From Actinomycetota bacterium (GTDB taxonomy: Bacteria > Actinomycetota > Actinomycetes > Nanopelagicales > Nanopelagicaceae), in NCBI GenBank assembly GCA_005787645.1, contig SYAM01000105.1:1-10688 (forward strand): 10,688 nt of DNA, in the 5' to 3' direction. Shown one piece after another: positions 1 to 6,226 of the stretch. A program made the translations under genes and the position numbers. Below the pieces are notes generated by a model. It had not been told where the DNA came from. It made no database searches and was given only the letters and a program-made list of their open reading frames with translations. The first letter of the stretch is position 1. Each line of letters starts with the position of its first letter.

Positions 1-1013
1 AGCATGTTGGCACCAAAAGTCTCTTGGAGTTGGGTGTGCTTGTAGAGATTGTTTAGGACGACCTTCGCAACAGCATCCTTCTTCAAGACCACAACTAATC
101 GTTGACCAAGGCGCTCATTACCTTCATCGCGCACATCCGCGATACCCGCGACTTTTCCATCTTTGACGAGATCGGCAATTTTTAGCGCCAAGTTATCCGG
201 GTTGACTTGATATGGAAGTTCGCTAATCACAAGACAGTTGCGGTTATTAATCTCTTCGACCTCGACTACTGCACGCATAGTTATCGAACCACGCCCTGTT
301 CGATAGGCCTCTTCAATTCCACTGCGACCAACAATCAATCCTTTGGTTGGAAAATCTGGCCCCTTTACAAAGGTAAGCAATTTCTCTAATAACTCTTCTT
401 GTTTTGCCTCTGGATTTTTCAGCGACCACTGAATTCCTTCAGCTACTTCATTGAGGTTATGCGGAGGGATATTGGTTGCCATACCAACGGCAATACCTGC
501 GCTGCCATTGACAAGAAGGTTAGGGAAACGGCTCGGTAATACAACCGGCTCTTGTGATCGACCATCGTAGTTATCCGTGAAATCGACCGTTTCTTCATCG
601 ATATCACGCATCATTTCGATTGCTAACGGTGCAAGGCGAGCCTCGGTATAACGCATCGCGGCAGCGGGATCATTTCCAGGAGAACCAAAATTTCCATTTC
701 CATCAACGAGTGGATAGCGAAGCGACCATGGTTGAGCTAAACGAACCAAGGTGTCATAAATCGCAGAATCACCGTGTGGGTGGTAGTTACCCATCACATC
801 ACCGACGACACGTGAAGATTTGTAGTAGCCCTTATCTGGACGATAACCGGCATCGAACATCGCATACAAGACCCGACGATGAACAGGCTTTAATCCATCA
901 CGTACATCAGGGAGTGCGCGGCCAACGATGACACTCATCGCATAGTCAAGATAGCTGCGCGCCATCTCCACTTGAAGATCGACTAGTTCAATGCGATCTG
1001 ATGTTTTCTCCAT
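1..1013 (-). CDS. gyrA: DNA gyrase subunit A, N-terminal 337 residues (partial; continues past the window's left edge)
   Basis: GyrA is the DNA breakage-reunion subunit of type II topoisomerase (A2B2), which introduces negative supercoils. The ORF is open from ATG at 1013 to the window edge, so the 3' part is missing. The winged-helix/breakage domain is present: the catalytic tyrosine is Tyr122 in AAMRYTEARL. The quinolone-determining stretch reads HPHGDSAIYD, with Ser83 and Asp87 in the same numbering as E. coli, i.e. the generic quinolone-sensitive residues. Further family motifs are DNYDGR and NLLVNGSAGIAVGMATNIPPHN. The start is supported by a strong purine-rich ribosome site (AGAAGGGG) about 8 nt upstream. 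It lies 29 nt downstream of gyrB on the same strand, so the two are almost certainly cotranscribed. Identification is secure; only the C-terminal wrapping domain cannot be assessed. Confidence 0.97.
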   Translation of the reverse strand, partial: MEKTSDRIELVDLQVEMARSYLDYAMSVIVGRALPDVRDGLKPVHRRVLYAMFDAGYRPDKGYYKSSRVVGDVMGNYHPHGDSAIYDTLVRLAQPWSLRYPLVDGNGNFGSPGNDPAAAMRYTEARLAPLAIEMMRDIDEETVDFTDNYDGRSQEPVVLPSRFPNLLVNGSAGIAVGMATNIPPHNLNEVAEGIQWSLKNPEAKQEELLEKLLTFVKGPDFPTKGLIVGRSGIEEAYRTGRGSITMRAVVEVEEINNRNCLVISELPYQVNPDNLALKIADLVKDGKVAGIADVRDEGNERLGQRLVVVLKKDAVAKVVLNNLYKHTQLQETFGANM

Positions 1014-1042
1014 TGTCCACCCCCTTCTATTCTCTTCGAGAC

Positions 1043-3055
1043 CTAGATATCCAAGAACCGAACGTCTTTAGCATTGCGTTGAATAAAGTTACGACGCATC
1101 TCGACATCTTCACCCATTAAGACTGAGAAAAGATCATCAGCAGCGACAGCATCCTCAAGAGTTACTCGAATCAACACTCGAGTATCTGGATCCATCGTGG
1201 TATCCCACAACTCTTTTGCTGGCATCTCACCAAGACCTTTAAAGCGTTGAATACCGTCTTCTTTAGGTAAGCGCTTATTTGCATCGAGACCAATCTTGAT
1301 GAATGCATCGCGTTCTTTATCGGAGAATGCATATTGTGGAGCCTCTTTACCGCCCCACTTCAATTTATAAAGTGGTGGTTGCGCTAAATAAACATAACCA
1401 CCCTCAATCAGTGGGCGCATAAATCTGAAAAGAAGTGTAAGTAACAAGGTGCGGATATGTTGTCCATCTACGTCCGCATCGGCCATCAAGACGATCTTGT
1501 GATAGCGGAGTTTTGCAATATCGAACTCATCATGCACGCCTGTGCCTAATGCTGTGATTAACGCCTGCACTTCATTATTTTGTAATACCCGATCGATTCG
1601 AGATTTTTCTACATTCAAAATCTTTCCGCGGATGGGCAGAATCGCCTGGAATTTCGAGTCGCGGCCACCTTTTGCCGAACCACCAGCTGAATCACCCTCG
1701 ACTATGTATAACTCGCATTTCTCTGGGTCTGTCCATTGGCAATCGGCCAGCTTTCCAGGCATGCCGCGCCCTTCGAGTAGCCCTTTGCGAGAACGAGATA
1801 GCTCACGTGCCTTACGAGCTGCCACTCGCGCCGTTGCTGCATCGATACATTTTCGGATGACGTCGCGGCCTTCGGATGGGTTTGAGGCAAACCAATCGCC
1901 TAACTTGTCATTGACCATCTTCTGCACAAAAGCCTTGACTTCAGTATTACCAAGTTTGGTTTTAGTCTGTCCTTCGAATTGAGGTTCACCGATCTTGACT
2001 GAGACAATCGCAGTTAAACCTTCACGAACATCATCACCGGTTAACCGATCTTCGCGCTTTTTAATTAATCCCCACTCTTCCCCATATTTATTAATGATGG
2101 AGGTTAACGATGTGCGGAACCCCTCTTCGTGGGTACCACCCTCTTGAGTGTTAATCGTGTTTGCGAATGTATAAACAGATTCTGTATATCCAGCGCTCCA
2201 CTGCATTGCAATCTCAGCGGAGATTTTCTGTTTTGTGTCCTCTGCTTCGAAATCGATAACGCTCTTATGTGCCTCACCTTTAGTCGAGTTTAGGTGTTTG
2301 ACGAAATCTGAGATTCCACCATCGTACTTATAGATGACTTTTAGCGCTTCACCTTTATCATCAACGTGACCAGAGCGTTCATCTGTAAGTGTGATAGTCA
2401 ACCCGCTATTTAAGAATGCCATCTCCCTAAGACGTGTAGAGAGAACTTCAAAGGAGAATACAGTTGTGTCAAAAACTTCTGCCGATGGCCAGAACGAAAC
2501 TTTTGTTCCTGAATTATCAGATTCACCAACAGCTTTTAGTGGCGCGGTGGGTACACCTAATTTGTAACTCTGAAAATACTTTGAACCATCACGCTCAATT
2601 TCAACTTCTAGATCCGCACTCAGAGCATTAACAACCGAGGCACCAACTCCATGAAGCCCACCAGAAACTGAATATCCACCGCCACCAAATTTTCCACCAG
2701 CATGCAGCACTGTGAAGACAACTTCGGCGGCGGGTTTACCTTCGCTGGCGACTACATCTACAGGAATACCGCGACCGTTATCTCGAACGCTCACTCCGCC
2801 GTTAACAAGAAGTACGATGTTGATCTCAGAACAGAAGCCGGCGAGCGCTTCATCTACTGAGTTATCGACGATTTCATACACAAGATGATGTAAACCGCGC
2901 TCACCCGTGGAGCCGATGTACATGCCGGGACGTTTGCGCACAGCGTCGAGGCCTTCAAGGACCTGAATTGCACTTGCGTCATATCCACTCGAGGCGCCTT
3001 TAGCGCCCTTGGATTTCGTCTCAGCCACCTGGCTTGACCGCCTTATCCCTCGCAT
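1043..3055 (-). CDS. gyrB: DNA gyrase subunit B
   Basis: GyrB is the ATPase subunit of gyrase. It has 670 residues if started at ATG 3055, close to the actinobacterial family length. Domains in order are: GHKL ATPase (about 25-245) with catalytic Glu61 and Asn65 in YEIVDNSVDEAL, DNGRGIP at 92-98 and the glycine-rich lid GGLHGVG at 132-138; transducer domain (about 246-425); TOPRIM with Glu453 in EGDSAGGSA and the metal-binding DADVD at 526-530; and the C-terminal GyrB tail ending in NAKDVRFLDI. No intein or insertion is seen. The start is uncertain. ATG 3055 lacks a well-spaced Shine-Dalgarno, whereas an in-frame GTG at 3028 (residue 10) has an AGGCGG about 9 nt upstream, and the conserved part begins only near residue 24. 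It is separated from dciA by 121 nt of repeat-rich DNA that could hold its own promoter, and is followed closely by gyrA. Confidence 0.97.
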   Translation of the reverse strand: MRGIRRSSQVAETKSKGAKGASSGYDASAIQVLEGLDAVRKRPGMYIGSTGERGLHHLVYEIVDNSVDEALAGFCSEINIVLLVNGGVSVRDNGRGIPVDVVASEGKPAAEVVFTVLHAGGKFGGGGYSVSGGLHGVGASVVNALSADLEVEIERDGSKYFQSYKLGVPTAPLKAVGESDNSGTKVSFWPSAEVFDTTVFSFEVLSTRLREMAFLNSGLTITLTDERSGHVDDKGEALKVIYKYDGGISDFVKHLNSTKGEAHKSVIDFEAEDTKQKISAEIAMQWSAGYTESVYTFANTINTQEGGTHEEGFRTSLTSIINKYGEEWGLIKKREDRLTGDDVREGLTAIVSVKIGEPQFEGQTKTKLGNTEVKAFVQKMVNDKLGDWFASNPSEGRDVIRKCIDAATARVAARKARELSRSRKGLLEGRGMPGKLADCQWTDPEKCELYIVEGDSAGGSAKGGRDSKFQAILPIRGKILNVEKSRIDRVLQNNEVQALITALGTGVHDEFDIAKLRYHKIVLMADADVDGQHIRTLLLTLLFRFMRPLIEGGYVYLAQPPLYKLKWGGKEAPQYAFSDKERDAFIKIGLDANKRLPKEDGIQRFKGLGEMPAKELWDTTMDPDTRVLIRVTLEDAVAADDLFSVLMGEDVEMRRNFIQRNAKDVRFLDI

Positions 3056-3176
3056 ATGGCCCCGAATCGCGGCCCGACCTCCAATCCTAGAGGATTTCTA
3101 GAGGTCCTATGCCCTGAAAAAGTACCTAGAGGCGCCGCTGAGCGCTTGACCCCCAAATGTAGTAAACCCCTACGGG
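3056..3176 (-). promoter_or_regulatory. dciA-gyrB intergenic region, likely gyrB leader with repeats
   Basis: This is the only sizeable gap in the minus-strand block, so a gyrBA promoter or attenuator would be expected here. I could not pick a convincing -35/-10 pair. What is visible are three copies of the octamer CCTCTAG(G/A) (minus strand; plus-strand positions 3086-3093, 3097-3104 and 3125-3132) and a hairpin at 3076-3106. The regulatory role is inferred from position; the repeats are seen directly. Confidence 0.4.
3076..3106 (-). repeat. Hairpin in putative gyrB leader
   Basis: Outer arms GACCTC (3076-3081) and GAGGTC (3101-3106) are perfect complements. An inner stem AATCC (3083-3087)/GGATT (3092-3096) closes a 4-nt loop, with a small asymmetric internal loop between the two stems. 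On the minus (gyrB) strand the 3' arm contains GGAGG, about 20 nt ahead of the annotated ATG. That is too far for ordinary Shine-Dalgarno use from that start. The hairpin could affect gyrB mRNA, but its function is unknown. Confidence 0.5.
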
Positions 3177-3187
3177 TCACCCGTAGG
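3169..3187 (-). repeat. Perfect inverted repeat straddling the dciA stop codon
   Basis: CCTACGGG (3169-3176) and CCCGTAGG (3180-3187) form an 8-bp perfect stem whose 3-nt loop is exactly the TGA stop codon of dciA on the minus strand. On that strand it is followed by a weakly T-rich stretch with no real U-tract. It may be a transcript-end or attenuation hairpin between the dnaN-recF-dciA and gyrBA units, but it is not a classical intrinsic terminator. Confidence 0.55.
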
Positions 3188-3650
3188 TATCTCGAGGGCC
3201 GCGCCCCCCCTTTACGCTCCAACCGCCCTTTCGCCAGGAGGGAGAGTGTGGCCCTTTCACGACCAATTCACTCACATCAAAACCGCCAGCCTTCAGCGCC
3301 TCGCGAATCTGGTGATCGATCAAACGAATTTGAGTTGCCCATGCAGTGCTCTCTGCGCCAAGGGTGAGCACGCCCTGAGCAAACGAGAGTGGTTGTACAT
3401 GCCCTGCGATTTCAGCGCCCACAAGTTCTTTCCATTTGAGAAAAAGATCACTATCTTGCATCTTCTCACGCCAACCACGTTCTGCAATCAACTCCTCAAG
3501 AGATTCATTAAGCAATTGTGGACCTTGATAATCACCGCTCTCTTCGCGGTTTCGCCCCGTTTTACCTGAGTTTCGCTCTCGGGTGAACTTATTAGCTCTA
3601 CGCCTAGCAGCAGCAAGAAGTGATCGCGCCAAATCTCGGTTCTCACTCAT
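3177..3650 (-). CDS. dciA: DciA-family replicative helicase loader/associated protein (DUF721)
   Basis: 157 residues. DciA proteins interact with the replicative helicase DnaB and are needed for replication initiation in bacteria lacking DnaC/DnaI loaders (established for the family). The N-terminal 45 residues are basic and polar, probably flexible. The DUF721 core spans about 46-135, with ERGWREKM, LFLKWKELVGAEIAGHVQPLSF and LTLGAESTAWATQIRL. The C-terminus ends with the actinobacterial tail SPSWRKGG...GRGPRDTYG, as in the mycobacterial Rv0004 type. The ATG start overlaps the recF stop as ATGA (4 nt), implying translational coupling and an operon dnaN-recF-dciA. The last codon and stop lie in a perfect hairpin. 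Older annotations of this position call it a 'DciA/DUF721' or 'zinc ribbon-containing' protein; no cysteine cluster is present here. Confidence 0.92.
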   Translation of the reverse strand: MSENRDLARSLLAAARRRANKFTRERNSGKTGRNREESGDYQGPQLLNESLEELIAERGWREKMQDSDLFLKWKELVGAEIAGHVQPLSFAQGVLTLGAESTAWATQIRLIDHQIREALKAGGFDVSELVVKGPHSPSWRKGGWSVKGGRGPRDTYG

Positions 3651-4744
3651 GGCTGCACGCTCCCCTCGCGAACGTAAAATCTACGATCATTAAATTCTTT
3701 AGGGAGATCATCCTCGACCGCCGCGGTGACGAACACTTGCTCGCTCGTATCTATCAACGCGAGTAGCGCACCCCTACGCAAACTATCCAACTCAGCAAAT
3801 ACATCGTCAAGTATCAGGATTGGTTGGCCACCTTCACCTGAATTTTGAGCGCTCAATAATTGATACGCACCCATCCGAAGAGCCAATGCATAAGACCATG
3901 ATTCGCCCTGACTTGCGTATCCTTTGACGGGTGTAGGTCCGAGATTCAAAAGTAGATCATCCCGATGTGGACCGACCAAAGTAAGACCGCGCTCTAACTC
4001 CGCTCTTCTCAGTTGTGGGATGAGCGCGGCTATCTCTTGCTCTAAATCGTGAGCGTTCTGGCCTTGTAAATCTTGTGAGCTTTTATATGTTGCGCTGATT
4101 TGATCGCCCTCTGAGATATCCCGGTATGACTTGATGACAAATGGCATCAAGTCAGAGATTAATTGGAGTCGGGCGGCAATCAATTGAGCCCCGTATCGCG
4201 ATAAATGTTCATCCCATGGCGCTAGATCTCGATCATGGGGTCTATTTTTTAGGAGTGCATTCCTCTGCTTAAGCGCTTTTTCGTAATCGGCGATGACGCC
4301 GGCATATCGTGGTGTACATGAGATAAGGAGCGTGTCGAGGAAATCTCGCCGTTCTGTCGGATCACCTCTAACTAATGAGAGATCCTCGGGTGTGAAGAGG
4401 ACGGCTCGCAAATGTCCCAGAAGTTCACGAGTGGATCGAACCGGTTGTTGGTTTATTCGCGCCCGATTCGCCTTACCTTGATTGATTTCTATTTCTAGAA
4501 GTTCTTCTCGCCCAGCGGTACTTACCTTGGCACGAATATACGCTTTCTCATTACCCAACCGAATAAGTGGATTGTCTGATGACGTTCGATGGGAACGCAA
4601 GTAAGCAAGGAAACCTACAGCCTCTACGATGTTAGTTTTACCCTCGCCGTTACTTCCTACGTAGGTAGTAATCCCAGGCGTTAGTTGCTGCTCTAGATTC
4701 TCGTAAGAGCGGAAGTTGGTGAGTTGAAGATATGAAAGAAACAC
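3647..4744 (-). CDS. recF: DNA replication/repair protein RecF
   Basis: 365 residues, an SMC-like ABC ATPase that acts with RecO and RecR to load RecA at single-stranded gaps. Walker A is GSNGEGKT at 30-37, the ABC signature region is GYASQGESWSYALALR at about 275-290, Walker B is ILILDD at 309-314, and the D-loop AELD is at 317-320. Its length is normal for actinobacterial RecF. The start is GTG at 4744, giving (M)FLSYLQLTNFRSYENL, the standard RecF N-terminus. I see no good Shine-Dalgarno before it. It sits only 12 nt after the dnaN stop, so it is probably translated by coupling to dnaN. It overlaps dciA by 4 nt. In Mycobacterium and Streptomyces a gnd gene usually separates dnaN and recF; it is absent here. 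Confidence 0.96.
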   Translation of the reverse strand: MFLSYLQLTNFRSYENLEQQLTPGITTYVGSNGEGKTNIVEAVGFLAYLRSHRTSSDNPLIRLGNEKAYIRAKVSTAGREELLEIEINQGKANRARINQQPVRSTRELLGHLRAVLFTPEDLSLVRGDPTERRDFLDTLLISCTPRYAGVIADYEKALKQRNALLKNRPHDRDLAPWDEHLSRYGAQLIAARLQLISDLMPFVIKSYRDISEGDQISATYKSSQDLQGQNAHDLEQEIAALIPQLRRAELERGLTLVGPHRDDLLLNLGPTPVKGYASQGESWSYALALRMGAYQLLSAQNSGEGGQPILILDDVFAELDSLRRGALLALIDTSEQVFVTAAVEDDLPKEFNDRRFYVREGSVQP

Positions 4745-4756
4745 TGGTTATGCAGA

Positions 4757-5890
4757 TTACGAGGCGTACCGCATCGGCATAAGCAAGTACCGATAACTTA
4801 AATCGCTTTGACCGTCGGCACTTTCTCGTCCTGAGAGGACTGCGGGCTTACTTGCGCCAGTAAATGCCATATCTACATATGCAGTGCCGAGTGCGGAGAG
4901 ACCGTCAACTAAATAAGTAGGATTGAATGCAATGGTGAAGCCCTCGCCATCGAATGCGATCTCTAATTCCTCGGTTGCTGAGGCTTCTTCGCCAGCACCA
5001 GCCTCAAGAGTGAGTGAGCCAGGGGCAAAGGTCAGTCGAAGAGGGATGGTTTTATCGGCCACAATCGCCACACGTCTGACCGAATCCAATAGCGGAGCTA
5101 CTTCGACAATTGCTGTTGCGTTGCGATCATTGGGTAGTAAGTGACGGTAAGGAGGAAATGTTCCATCCAACATCCGTGAAGTCATCGATTTTCCTTCGGT
5201 GAAAAAACCAATAAGTCGTTCTTGCGCTGTTGCGGCCGCTAACGCCAGACTTACATGCGCGTTGCCAGTAAGAGATTTAGAAGCGTCATGAAGAGTACGA
5301 GCGCGGATAAGTGCAGAGGCGCTAGCTCGAGGGGCTTCCCATGTTAATTCACGCACAGCTAACCGATAACGATCCGTAGCTGCGAGCGTTAACTTGTTCT
5401 CTTCGATTTCCACGAAAACTCCAGTTAACACCGGCAATGAATCATCCTTACCAGCGGCAATTGCAACTTGATGAACTGCTTCTGCAAATAACTCACCTGA
5501 AATACGACCAGTCTCACCTGGTAATTCAGGGAGGTTTGGATAGTCATTTACTGGAAGTGTGGGTAGTGCAAATTTTGCAGAGCCTGAGACGATACTCACT
5601 CTATTTCCATCTAAAGAGATAGTTACTGGTTTATTGGGAAGAGATTTCGTTATATCTGAAAGTAACCGCCCTGGAACTAACACTTTTCCTTCTTCTTTGA
5701 CATCCGCATTCACTTCAGCTTTGGCTGACGTTTCTAAGTCATATCCCGCTAAATGGATAGAATTCTTCTGATCTTTCTTGGCTTCGATAACAACACCTAA
5801 CAAAACCGGCATGATTGGTCGTGAAGAGACAGATCGAGAGACCCAGGCAACGCCATCTGATAGAGCGTCTCGTTCAATAACAAATCTCAT
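4757..5890 (-). CDS. dnaN: DNA polymerase III beta subunit (sliding clamp)
   Basis: 377 residues, matching the length of actinobacterial clamps. DnaN forms a ring-shaped homodimer around DNA that tethers replicative polymerase and binds clamp-interacting peptides. Three repeated clamp domains are expected at about 1-118, 119-240 and 241-377. Visible family sequences are MRFVIERDALSDGVAWVSRSVSSRPIMPVL at the N-terminus (motif split: MRFVIERDAL, then RSVSSRPIMPVL), LAATDRYRLAVREL in the middle, and the C-terminal YLLMPMR, part of the peptide-binding pocket. ATG 5890 is preceded by AAGGGAAG (5899-5906, minus strand) at 8-nt spacing, a good ribosome site. It is the first gene leftward of oriC, with recF 12 nt downstream. 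Its promoter must lie within the origin region or upstream in dnaA. Confidence 0.97.
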   Translation of the reverse strand: MRFVIERDALSDGVAWVSRSVSSRPIMPVLLGVVIEAKKDQKNSIHLAGYDLETSAKAEVNADVKEEGKVLVPGRLLSDITKSLPNKPVTISLDGNRVSIVSGSAKFALPTLPVNDYPNLPELPGETGRISGELFAEAVHQVAIAAGKDDSLPVLTGVFVEIEENKLTLAATDRYRLAVRELTWEAPRASASALIRARTLHDASKSLTGNAHVSLALAAATAQERLIGFFTEGKSMTSRMLDGTFPPYRHLLPNDRNATAIVEVAPLLDSVRRVAIVADKTIPLRLTFAPGSLTLEAGAGEEASATEELEIAFDGEGFTIAFNPTYLVDGLSALGTAYVDMAFTGASKPAVLSGRESADGQSDLSYRYLLMPMRYAS

Positions 5891-5979
5891 TTGGCTATCT
5901 TCCCTTACTTCGCTTCGATTGGAACACCTTCGCTTCTCGCAAAGGTCTATGAGTAATCCCCAGGAGTCCGAGGTAGTGG

Positions 5980-6007
5980 TAATTAATGTAGGTATAAAGA
6001 AAGGAGA
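5980..6007. other. A+T-rich stretch, candidate DNA unwinding element
   Basis: Beginning with TAATTAATGTAGGTATAAAG, this is the most A+T-rich part of the origin, directly adjoining the triplet run at 6008-6022 on the side away from the DnaA boxes. That is where initial strand opening is expected by analogy with Bacillus subtilis oriC. It is short and contains a few G residues, so the exact limits are uncertain. Confidence 0.5.
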
Positions 6008-6022
6008 TAGTAATAGAAGTAG
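6008..6022 (+). other. DnaA-trio-like triplet run
   Basis: Plus strand reads TAG-TAA-TAG-AAG-TAG. DnaA-trios are 3'-(G/A)AT-5' triplets, i.e. 5'-TAG/TAA-3', that guide DnaA onto single-stranded DNA during origin opening. Four of five triplets fit exactly. On the same strand a short G-rich spacer (6023-6026) follows, then two abutting box-like 9-mers (6027-6035, 6036-6044), which is the expected polarity. Confidence 0.6.
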
Positions 6023-6026
6023 GTGG

Positions 6027-6044
6027 TGTGGATTGTGGGGATAA
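6027..6044 (-). promoter_or_regulatory. Two abutting DnaA boxes next to the triplet run
   Basis: Plus-strand TGTGGATTG (6027-6035) and TGGGGATAA (6036-6044) are complements of box-like sequences matching TTATCCACA at 7/9 and 8/9. They are tandem, in the same orientation and without a gap, next to the triplet run. This matches the pair of boxes that anchors the DnaA filament at Bacillus oriC. Confidence 0.6.
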
Positions 6045-6062
6045 TAGGTATTTTCGCAGGTC

Positions 6063-6083
6063 AGGGGGGTTATATACCCCCCT
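6063..6083. repeat. G6/C6 inverted repeat within oriC
   Basis: AGGGGGGT (6063-6070) and ACCCCCCT (6076-6083) form an 8-bp perfect stem around the 5-nt loop TATAT. It lies between the box pair at 6027-6044 and the perfect box at 6090-6098. There is no U-tract on either side, so a terminator is unlikely. A cruciform or spacer element is possible, but the function is unknown. Confidence 0.6.
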
Positions 6084-6089
6084 ATAGAT

Positions 6090-6119
6090 TGTGGATAAAC
6101 CGGTGGATACTGTGGAGAA
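6090..6119 (-). promoter_or_regulatory. DnaA box cluster including a perfect box
   Basis: TGTGGATAA (6090-6098) is the exact complement of the consensus TTATCCACA. GGTGGATAC (6102-6110, 7/9) and TGTGGAGAA (6111-6119, 8/9) follow in the same orientation. The perfect box is probably the high-affinity anchor of the origin. Confidence 0.75.
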
Positions 6120-6147
6120 GTCGATATTTAGCGGGGTGTAGCGGGAT

Positions 6148-6199
6148 TTACCCACATGGAAAACTCTCAAGGAAGGGTTTACCCCCAAGGTTATCCCCA
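6148..6199 (+). promoter_or_regulatory. Oppositely oriented DnaA box group near the dnaA 3' end
   Basis: TTACCCACA (6148-6156, 8/9), TTACCCCCA (6179-6187, 7/9) and TTATCCCCA (6191-6199, 8/9) lie on the plus strand, facing the group at 6027-6119. The second and third are spaced 12 bp start to start, about one helical turn. They are probably moderate- or low-affinity sites. Confidence 0.6.
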
Positions 6200-6226
6200 A
6201 GTGTGGAGCGCGCTTTCCGGAGGCAG

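Larger units (their letters stand above)
5891..6226. other. oriC: Chromosomal replication origin oriC (dnaN-dnaA intergenic region)
   Basis: This 336-nt non-coding region between dnaN and dnaA is the usual oriC site in Actinomycetota. Against the consensus TTATCCACA, boxes read on the minus strand lie at 6027-6035 (7/9), 6036-6044 (8/9), 6090-6098 (9/9), 6102-6110 (7/9) and 6111-6119 (8/9). Boxes on the plus strand lie at 6148-6156 (8/9), 6179-6187 (7/9) and 6191-6199 (8/9). The two groups face each other. Toward dnaN come a DnaA-trio-like triplet run and an A+T-rich stretch. The order boxes, trios, A+T-rich DNA, dnaN is that described for Bacillus subtilis. The origin call rests on position and box density; the start of unwinding is inference. 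Confidence 0.9.

Noticed and set aside
753..767. Possible quinolone-resistance substitutions in gyrA
   Set aside because: Positions 83 and 87 read Ser and Asp, the ordinary residues in E. coli numbering, so there is no sign of resistance mutation.
207..931. Plus-strand open frames of 60-103 codons opposite gyrA
   Set aside because: They lie antisense to strongly conserved gyrA codons, have no ribosome sites or family resemblance, and are shadows.
1542..1982. 146-codon plus-strand frame opposite gyrB
   Set aside because: Antisense to the conserved TOPRIM/transducer region of gyrB; composition follows the complementary codons and no protein family is recognisable.
3056..3569. Plus-strand frames of 103 and 107 codons over the gyrB leader and dciA
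   Set aside because: They run antisense to dciA, which has a clear family tail, and across repeat DNA; no supporting signal.
5985..6013. Possible dnaN promoter on the minus strand: TTACTA (6013-6008), 17-bp spacer, TACATT (5990-5985)
   Set aside because: The -35 is weak and coincides with the triplet run, and A+T-rich origin DNA produces such matches easily. Not listed as a feature.
6063..6083. G/C hairpin as an intrinsic terminator for dnaA
   Set aside because: There is no T-tract following either arm on either strand, and it lies about 140 nt past the dnaA stop within the box array.
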